NCBI GenBank assembly: GCA_038502055.1
Contig: JAXRKN010000019.1
Span: forward strand, 62,001 to 126,000
Source of the DNA: Tanytarsus gracilentus
Taxonomy: Eukaryota; Arthropoda; Insecta; Diptera; Chironomidae
DNA length: 64,000 nt
Reading direction: 5' to 3'
This document shows, piece by piece, positions 57,101-64,000 of this stretch. The translations under genes were made by a program, and so were the position numbers. Positions within the stretch are counted from its first letter, which is position 1; the number at the start of each line of letters is the position of its first letter. The notes below the pieces were generated by a model. It searched no databases and was not told the DNA's origin. It saw only the letters and a list, made by a program, of their open reading frames with translations.

Positions 57101-57649
57101 ATCCAAAAATGCTAAATTTATATCAGAAAAAAATTCTAAAATATTTTCAAACCTTTTAATATTTTTTCAGGTCACCCAACTCAAATTTCAATCCAAATTC
57201 CCATTAAAAATGGACTCACCTCATCTGAAATAAGCTCAAAATTCGAACAACTCAACAAGTCTCTTGAAAAATTCTCGTATCAACCTCAACCCGAGCAATT
57301 TCTTCCCATCAGCGATTCCAACATCAAAAAACGTGACTTAAGTCAAAAATCCACCGAATGTCCATCAATTCTCGCCTCACTAACTTCACGTGTTAAAAAC
57401 TACAAACTCAAAAGTTTTTCATCTGACGACAACGAGTGCATGAGCAGCAAAATCAGCGCTCAAGATGTTGACGATATTTTTGCATTTGTGGTGATGAAAC
57501 AAACTGCGAAAAGTGGAGCACAAAAAGATTTCAGAAATCGAAAAATGTTAAATTTGTTGACATCGATTGTGAGTAAATATGTGGACTGTGCTGATCTTTA
57601 TGGACTTGTGGAGATGGTTGGCGTGCCCCATGACTCGAGTGGGGAATAA
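54122..57649 (+). CDS. Unrecognised large secreted acidic low-complexity protein
   Basis: Three exons: 54122-55642, 55827-56994, 57171-57649; phases agree, 1,055 residues. Signal peptide (MSLNCLKLFWIFFLITRSNPAA), then about 200 residues of ordered-looking, helical, Cys-containing sequence (CMLDYL, YPSCTHF, ETECLLDVF, ATIRCLI, EYDCIRADVF). After that come about 750 residues rich in Glu, Lys, Ser, Asn and Gln with short helical repeats (EKSKKSFEKSKNS and similar). The last 100 residues look ordered again, with Cys and a helix pair (ECPSILASL, NECMSSKI, KYVDCADLYGLVEM). I recognise no domain. Two ordered Cys ends around a charged disordered middle resemble secreted matrix or silk-associated proteins, without proof. 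The Met at 54122 is supported by the signal peptide. Confidence 0.82.
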
Positions 57650-57939
57650 AATAATTTTCAAAAGTGTTTTAGAATTTTTTGAGATTTAAATAAAAAAAAC
57701 TAAAATATTTTTTTTCTTGTTTTAAATAATTTTGAGAATCTAAAAAAAGTAAACAAATTTTTTTCGATTGATTAATTTATGGCTTTGAGCTACCAGAAAG
57801 ATGCGTGGTTTTAACTTTCTTTTTAAAAGCCCGAAAAAATTTAACTCAGATTTTTTGTTTGCAAATTTTAATTTGTAAATTTTTTCTGTTACAAAATTCA
57901 ATCTTCCATGTTGTTCGCCCTCAGGTAATTCATTTTTTT
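57650..57939. other. Convergent 3' region
   Basis: Short A/T-rich region between the stop of the acidic secreted protein and the end of the LRR-mucin reading frame; nothing recognised. Confidence 0.4.
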
Positions 57940-59414
57940 CTAATTTTTTAACTTTTGGCAAAACTCTTCAATTTTAATTCCATTCATTGTTGAAAGTTGA
58001 TCACCAAATTTTTTTAAGTTTGCATAAGATTTTTCCATGGTCGACTTCACCATCGCTTCTTGAACTGTGATAGAAATTTTTTGATCCATTTTTAAGTCTT
58101 TGAAATGTTTTTTCGACTCTTCTGCGACTTTTGAAAGCATTTTCTCAAATTTTACATCAAGTTCGACGCATTTTGGAGAAAAATCGCATTTTTGTGATAG
58201 ATTTTCGGTTTTTTGTAAAGTTGTTTGGTTCCATTCTATGATTTGTCTCTCAAGTTGTTCAATTTTACCCTCAAGAGTTGAAATTTTCAGTAAAATTTCC
58301 TTCTTAAGTTTTTGTGAAAATGTTTCGGCAACTTGATCCAGTTTTGATGAGAATTTTCCTTCAAGTTGTTTTCCTTCTCAAATTCACTTTTTTCCTTTAA
58401 TTTTTGATTAATTTCAAAAGGTTCCAAATTTTCGGTCTTTAATTTTAAATTTTTAGAACTTTCCAGTTTTAAATTTAAAATTTCTTGTTTTATTTTTTGG
58501 TTTTCGCCATCGGCACTTAGATTTTCAGATGTTGTCGTCAAGTTTGAGGTTAAAGTTGAAATTTCTTGATTTTTTTCAACAATTTTTGGGTTTTCGGTTG
58601 TTGACTTTTGTGTTGGGGTTGTGGTAGTTGTTGTTGGTTCAGTGATACTTGTTGTTTTTTCAGTGGTGGTAGTTGTTGGAGTGATATTTGTTGTTGTAGG
58701 CTTTGGTGTTAAGTTGGTTGTTGGCATTGTGGTAGTTGCTGTTGTTGTCTCAGTGATACTTGATGCTGTTGTTGTCTCACTGATACTTGATGCTGTTGTT
58801 GTCTCAGTGATACTTGATGCTGTTGTTGTTGGGATGGCAGTTGTTGAAGTTGTTGTGGCTCTTGGAATGAATTTTGGATCTTTGCATTTGGCTTCAACTC
58901 GTCGAATGATTTCATCAAGTTGTGAGTGATCATTTTCGGCATGGTCGTTATAGGATGTGCATGGATTTAAAGACAAAGATAATATTTTAAGTTTTTCCAA
59001 TCCTTTAAAAGCTTCGTCTTCGACATGCTTTATATGATTTTGAGATAGATACAAAACTTCCAACTGTTGTCGAAACTCTTTTAAATCGTCGTTTGTGACT
59101 TCTCGAAGGTTTGTTTTGGAAATTTGAATATTTTTAATATTCTTCAAAAATTTTGTAAGTCCACGTGGAAAAAAATCAACTGTTCTTTGATAAGCATTAA
59201 ATCCAATTACATCGTCGTCAATTTTTCCACTCAAATGTTCACCTTTAACTTCGGTAATTTCACAGTCATCTCTTGATGTTATCAATTCATGATTTTTTAC
59301 ATTACAATAATAACCAAAGCTAGGATTACTTTCAACATATTCACAATCCAACACCACATTTTCACTTCCACCAACTAAACTCGTCACTACAGCAAAAAAG
59401 ACAAAAACTCTCAT
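57940..59414 (-). CDS. Secreted LRR-mucin; reading frame broken before a coiled-coil tail
   Basis: The intact frame 59414-58287 encodes 375 residues: signal peptide (MRVFVFFAVVTSLVGG), a Cys-containing N-cap (LDCEYVESNPSFGYYCNVKN), two or three leucine-rich repeats (NIQISKTNLREV, LEVLYLSQNHIKHV, LKILSLSLNPC), a C-cap Cys, then Thr-rich mucin (TTTASSITE repeats) and the start of a Lys/Glu-rich helix. In another frame, open from 58377 to a stop at 57940 (146 codons), lies a coherent coiled coil (KLDQVAETFSQKLKKEILLKISTLEG..., then SKVAEESKKHFKDL). No GT-AG intron of workable size joins the two frames. A one-base indel near 58375-58382 would explain it: natural truncation or sequence error. Confidence 0.72.
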
Positions 59415-60175
59415 TTCTTATTACTTTTCACTCGAAAGTCTGAAGATCTACTGAACTTCTCTCATGAAAACACACTTTTTATTTTATTTTTAACTTGTTG
59501 TGATTAAATAATAAGTGAATAATATTATTGAGAATTTAACAAACAAAAAAATATTTTTAGATGATTTTTGGTTGAATTTTTCATGCGAGCATGTGCTGAT
59601 TTCTTATCATCAGTTTGAAATAAATTTTGAAAACATTTTTATTGTAACCCACCAGAGGTGGTAACACTTATACGCTCGTAATTCCGTGCGTGCGTCCGTC
59701 CGTCTGTTCCTTCGAGATCTCGGCTCCTGAGCTAGTTAGAGACATCGGGTTTTCGCCAGATGGCAGGTCTTTGGGTCTCCATATGCAGACACTATATGTT
59801 TTGATATTGTACAATGTAATGTCTTGATGCTAGGGGCCGAAAACTGGTTTTGAAAAAAATCCAAAATTAATATATAGCGGAGCTATAATTTTAATTAGAG
59901 CTTTTCTCTCTTTTTATTTTTTATCAATTTTTTTGTGGACTTAACTCACTGTGGAGTGAGTTTCTGGTATCTCAAGATTTATATTATACTTCGCTGTCGA
60001 TTCCTCCTCTCTCTCTTTCTCTTCGTATCACTTCAACTCATCTGAATGATAAAAGCCAAACATCGCAACTCATTTTTGTGCACGTCCAGCTTGAAGCGTT
60101 AAAGAGCATTGATAATTTTTACGTGAGAAAAAACCACGCATTCGATAAAAAAAAACTCAAATTGATTAGAAATTT
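59415..60175. other. Intergenic region with repeat element
   Basis: Divergent promoter region between the LRR-mucin and the phosphatase-like gene. It contains dispersed-repeat copy 3 (annotated separately) and a CT-rich tract at about 60005-60025. Confidence 0.5.
59640..59895 (-). mobile_element. Dispersed repeat element, copy 3 (truncated, inverted)
   Basis: 59643-59770 is the diverged reverse complement of 8345-8480: the terminal dyad (taacccacc ... ggtggtaaca), the (GTCC)n run and 'cgagatctcggctcctgag'. 59800-59895 matches the copy near 37925-37985 inverted. No coding capacity. Confidence 0.7.
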
Positions 60176-60297
60176 TATATAAAAAGAGACCAACAAGTTT
60201 ATTTGAGGCAGTAACAAAAAAAAGTTGAGGTAAGCCAAAATAGAATTAAAATTAAAAAATATTAAATAAATTCTATTTTTGGCGCTCTAGAATAAAA
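60176..60297 (+). promoter_or_regulatory. TATA promoter and 5' UTR intron of the phosphatase-like gene
   Basis: TATATAAAAA at 60176-60185 is followed about 30 nt later by a probable start near 60208-60210. A GTAAGC donor at 60230 and CTCTAG acceptor ending at 60290 suggest a 61-nt intron in the 5' UTR, leaving only aataaaa before the start codon at 60298. Confidence 0.55.
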
Positions 60298-61705
60298 ATG
60301 TTGTTGATCTTCCTTCTGCCTCTCGCCTCTCTTTCATACGCTCAAGTGAGCACCCACGATCCATTTTACTGTTATGCTCGAGATCCAGTTCGACCTCAAC
60401 TCGGCATGTTTGGTGCTTTAGGTCAGTATGAAAGTGTTCGCGGTAATGCTCTCGATATTCCAATTTCAAATTGCACACCATCAAAACTTTGGCTTCTCGG
60501 ACGGGGTGGAACTCGACTTCCAAATGACACTCAACTCGTTAACATGATGGCGTTTCGTGAACGACTTCATACGCGAACCATTGCGAACATTGATTCGGGG
60601 AGGGCACAACTTTGTAGAACTGATGCGGATGCTCTATTAAGATGGCAATTTAACGAGTCAATAAATCTTAACAGAACTTTTGAATTGACACAAACTGGAT
60701 GGAATGAATTGAGAAATTTAGCGGTTCGACTTCAAACAGCTTTTCCTCAAACTTTGCCTGTAAATTACACTCAAAATTTATTCAGATTTCGACACACCGC
60801 ATTTGAGCGAACGAACGAAAATTTAATTGCTTTTGCTGATGGACTTTTTGGTCATTCGAATGTTATTTTTGATTCAGTTCCGACACCTGACAGATTTTTA
60901 AGACCAATCGACTCGTGTGGACTCTATGCTGAGTGGACAAATAATTTTGCCGAGCGTGATGGCTTCAGAGACGGTCCAGACTTTCTTCAAATGATTGATC
61001 AGGTTAACAGAAAACTTGGACTGACTGGACCTCAGCAATTATCGATTGATCAACTCATTGCGCTAGCTGACTTTTGTAGATTTGAGCAGAGTTGGAATCC
61101 GAGTGGAAATTCAGCATGGTGCGCCGCATTTTCAGTCGCTAATCATCAAGTTTTTGAGTACATGACGGACTTGCAGTGAGTTGGATTTTAATTAATTTTA
61201 TTGCTTCAATTATTTTCAACTCATTTAAATTATTCTTAATTAATATCATCTTAGAAATTTCTACACATCCGGACACGGCGGCGATGTACGACTTTTCTCC
61301 AACATGCACTGCCATGCTCTTCAAGATCTTCTCAATTTTATTCAATCAAATCGAACTGACGCTCAGCGTGCTCGCATTCATATTTCACACTCGACAATTC
61401 TTCGACTTTTTATCACCGCCGTCGGTGCCTTTCGTGATGAAATCGCTCCGCATCGCCACAATTTTGCTCAACAATTTGCGAGACTTTGGAGGACGAGTTT
61501 CATCTCGATTCACGCGGCGAATGTTGTTTTTGTAAAGCATGACTGTGCGGCTGAGGACAACGACATCGTGATGTTGTACAATGAAACACCTTTGACTATT
61601 CCGGGATGTGAGAGAGCCGGACTTTGTAAGCAGGAAACTTTCGTGAGAATTTTTAGAAGATTTGTAGATGCTGATTGTCAAAGTCTGTACTGCAGTCGAA
61701 ATTAA
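60298..61705 (+). CDS. MINPP-like histidine phosphatase family protein lacking catalytic residues
   Basis: Two exons, 60298-61175 and 61255-61705; 442 residues, matching the family (about 450-490). Signal peptide MLLIFLLPLASLSYAQ. The fold follows multiple inositol polyphosphate phosphatases: NCTPSKLWLLGRGGTRLPND sits where the family has the RHGxRxP signature, FRFRHTAFERT where it has the internal Arg/Ser-Gln loop, and ISHSTILRLFITAVGAF where it has the HAE motif. The nucleophilic His of RHG is Gly (RGG) and the HAE acid is Thr (HST), so phosphohydrolase activity should be lost. Cys pairing and length are kept, arguing for a folded secreted protein with a new role (binding inositol phosphates or another ligand is possible). 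Confidence 0.88.
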
Positions 61706-61880
61706 GAAAAGTTTTTTGAAACAAAAATTTATCGAATTGTCAGCGAAAAAAAAATTAACCGACAAACTGGAAATAAAAATCGGAAATACGAATTAAATGA
61801 TAAAATTTTGATAAGATTAAAATTCAACAAATTATTTTCAGTCTTTACTAATTTTTCGCATCACAAACAACCTTAAAAAA

Positions 61881-63084
61881 ATGCAAAAAAATATTTTTGT
61901 CTTTTGTGTTTTCTTTTCACTTTCAATCTCTGAAAATTTCAAATCGCGCTCAATCGACCTCGAGATTCCATCAGAACCAATAAAACCTTCAGAAATCAAC
62001 GCTGAAACTCGAATATATTGGGGTCAGTCAGCGACCAATGGACAATTTCCATTCGCTGCTTATTTGTTGATTACTCGAACACCAGCTCAGATTCCATGCA
62101 CTGGAAGCATTATCGGAAGTATTTGGATTTTATCAGCTCGGAGATGCTTTTTGTGAGTATTGAGAACTTTTAATAATTAAACTTTATTTTTTAATTTTTT
62201 AGAAACGCCGCAAATCAACCCGCAAACTCAATGCAAGCTTTTGTGGGAAATGTCGATTGGCAAAATAATCAAGCAGTGACAAGTTTCGCTAGTTGGTGAG
62301 TATTATATTAATTAAATTAACTTTTATTTACGAATTAATAATTATTTTCATTAATGAAACAATTTTTTATTCTTTATAAATTTTAGGGCAGTTTGGCCTG
62401 AGGTTCCATCACCTCCTCACCCTCAACTGCTTATTTTTCGCCTTAACGTAACTTTACCTTCAACTCAATTCATTTCACCGATTCGACTTCCTCGCTTGGC
62501 GGATGAAAATTTTGGCTTCGATGGAGTTGACACAACAGTTTTAGGTTGGGGAACTTTAGGCAATGGAACGATACCAAGGATTCTTCAGTTTGGAAGTTTT
62601 AGAGTTTTGGCCGTTCATTTGTGTTTTTGGAACCCGGATTTCGGTGAATATGATTTTTGCAGTCAGAATTCAATGTTGAACAATTGGGTTTCAAATGGTG
62701 ATTGGGGTGAGTTTAAAATCATAAATTAAATGAACCTTAATTCGGAATTATTAATTACCAATTAGTTGCTTTTAATTTTAAAATTATTCAATTAATTTAA
62801 ACAATTAATTTTTCAGTTAGTTTTTTATTTAATTAATTAATTCTTTATATAATTAAATTTTATTATTTTAATTAATTATTTTAATACTTCAATTGATTTC
62901 AAACTTTTAATTTTAATTTTTTTAAGGTGGAGCTTCAATATTTTGGGAAAATGACGGTCAGCCAACGATCATCGGTGTCACCTCAAATGCTCTAAGTTAT
63001 CCAAATGGTGTCGCTGCAATTTCTACTCGTGTCTCGACCTTTTTAAGGTTTATCAATTTCCACACTGGAATTCCATTTAGATAA
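61881..63084 (+). CDS. Serine protease homolog 1 (S1 fold, all three catalytic residues replaced)
   Basis: Four exons: 61881-62152, 62203-62295, 62387-62706, 62927-63084; 280 residues. Signal peptide MQKNIFVFCVFFSLSIS. After a short pro-segment the chymotrypsin fold begins (RIYWGQSATNGQFPFAAYL). The three catalytic positions are altered: SARRCF in place of AAHC (His to Arg), LLIFRL where DIALLRL is expected (Asp lost), GDWGGASIF in place of GDSGGP (Ser to Trp). The WILSA and VLGWGTL landmarks are kept. It is therefore a non-catalytic homolog; relatives in insects act as cofactors, decoys or binding proteins in hemolymph or gut. The same N-terminal motif (SENFK...LEIP) starts the next gene, so the two are tandem duplicates. 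Confidence 0.92.
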
Positions 63085-63200
63085 AAATATTTTTAGCAAT
63101 ACTTAAAAGTTTAAAATAATTTTTATCTTATCAATTTTTTTTGTGATTAAATTGAAAATTTTTGCGGTGATTTTAGTCAAAAATTCAATCTTGAACAGTT

Positions 63201-64000
63201 ATGAAGGTTTTAATTTTTGTCTTGACATTTTTTGTCTGCGCATCAGCTGAAAATTTTAAATACGAAAACTTCGAGCTTGAAATTCCAGAAAATGTTGAAA
63301 ATTTCATCGCAATAGCAAACAAATTGAGTGAAGTGAGAAGAAATTCAAGAATTCAAAATGGAAATGATGTTGGAAGTGACACTGAGTGGCCGTTTGTGGT
63401 CGAAATTACAATTACGATGGGGGGAAGAATTTTCGCATGCACTGGATCGATTATAAATTTAAATTTTTTGCTTTCTGCCAGAAATTGCGTGATGTGAGAT
63501 AAAAAATAATTAAAAAATTTGAATAAATAAATAAAATTTTTCTAGTGACCCTCAAACCGGTCTTCGAGCGACCACAATTATGTCTCAAGCTGGCTCACAC
63601 AACTCGGAAAATTCTCGCTTTAAATCTTTTGCCGATCAAGCTTTCTTCGTCACAACTCCAGCTCCACCTGAACCCAATTTCGCGACCATTCGAATGATTC
63701 AAAATTTCCCGATTTCACCTCAAATTCAAATCATTCGATTGCCGACGGCATCTCAAGCCGGATCGTTCTTCGAGATGGTTAGCACGAGATTTGCGGGTAA
63801 TTTTCCAAATTTCCTAAATTTGGGTGTTTAATAATATTAATCGAATATAAAATTTTTAGGCTGGGGAACTCTCGACTCTTCACTTTCATCCTCTAATCTT
63901 AAATCATCAACCGGTGTCATAACTTCACGCATTGAGTGCTCGGCAAATTTTGTTCCTCAAATTTCAGTTTATGACATTTGTCTTCGCGGTGGAAATCCTC
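63201..64000 (+). CDS. Serine protease homolog 2, 3' end outside the window
   Basis: Exons 63201-63493, 63546-63796 and 63860 to beyond 64000 (partial). Signal peptide MKVLIFVLTFFVCASAENFK. S1-fold landmarks are RIQNGNDVGSDTEWPFVV, FACTGSIINLNFLLSARNC and GWGTLDS. The catalytic His position is Asn (SARNC for AAHC), and the segment where the Asp should lie (SPQIQIIRLP) has none. The Ser region is not in the window. Intron positions agree with protease homolog 1, supporting tandem duplication. Confidence 0.9.

Overview
The window is eukaryotic nuclear DNA: roughly 70% A+T, with genes split by short GT-AG introns (about 42-90 nt, a few much longer) and intergenic DNA dominated by simple A/T sequence. 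Protein content (trypsin-like proteases and protease homologs, an IgSF surface protein, LRR-mucin, CIAO2A, DNAL1, GALNT) and very small introns fit an insect, most likely a nematoceran fly. Giant Thr-rich, Cys-containing secreted glycoproteins next to each other make a chironomid midge plausible, but this is inference and no species is claimed.

Layout. 839-4165 (+): 3' part of an immunoglobulin-superfamily surface protein. 4.2-9.6 kb: intergenic, with a dispersed repeat carrying a 17-bp minisatellite. 9641-10571 (+): axonemal dynein light chain DNAL1, with a match to the RFX X-box just upstream. 10893-13622 (+): secreted trypsin-like protease. 14.51-14.95 kb: 443-bp foldback element. 15095-15672 (+): CIAO2A-type Fe-S assembly factor. 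15823-19190 (-): mucin with a C-type-lectin-like C-terminus. 19547-39019 (-): a giant gene, here called A, with 52 inferred exons and about 4,625 residues. 40094-42587 and 44535-46981 (-): genes B and C, nearly identical and sharing A's N-terminal and C-terminal architecture. 48715-50262 (+): RBM33-like low-complexity nuclear protein. 50890-53340 (-): polypeptide GalNAc-transferase. 54122-57649 (+): unrecognised 1,055-residue secreted acidic protein. 57940-59414 (-): LRR-mucin with a broken coiled-coil tail. 60298-61705 (+): multiple-inositol-polyphosphate-phosphatase-like protein lacking catalytic residues. 61881-63084 and 63201-64000 (+): two serine protease homologs lacking catalytic residues.

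The most unusual object is inside gene A. Between 32201 and 35261 lie 39 consecutive micro-exons, every one exactly 27 nt and every one phase 1, separated by introns of about 42-55 nt. They alternate between two nine-residue types (TTEDPTTTS and TTQTTTSTS with D/E variants), so splicing alone builds a 351-residue Thr-rich stretch. Genes B and C come from a 4.6-kb head-to-tail duplication that also copied A's promoter and signal-peptide exon, leaving an orphan promoter-exon upstream of B in a compatible phase.

Taken together, 15.8-64 kb is a block of secreted proteins: O-glycosylation-type mucins, an enzyme of mucin O-glycosylation, and catalytically dead extracellular enzymes. This fits a secretory tissue such as salivary/silk gland or gut. 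The tissue is inferred, not shown by the sequence.
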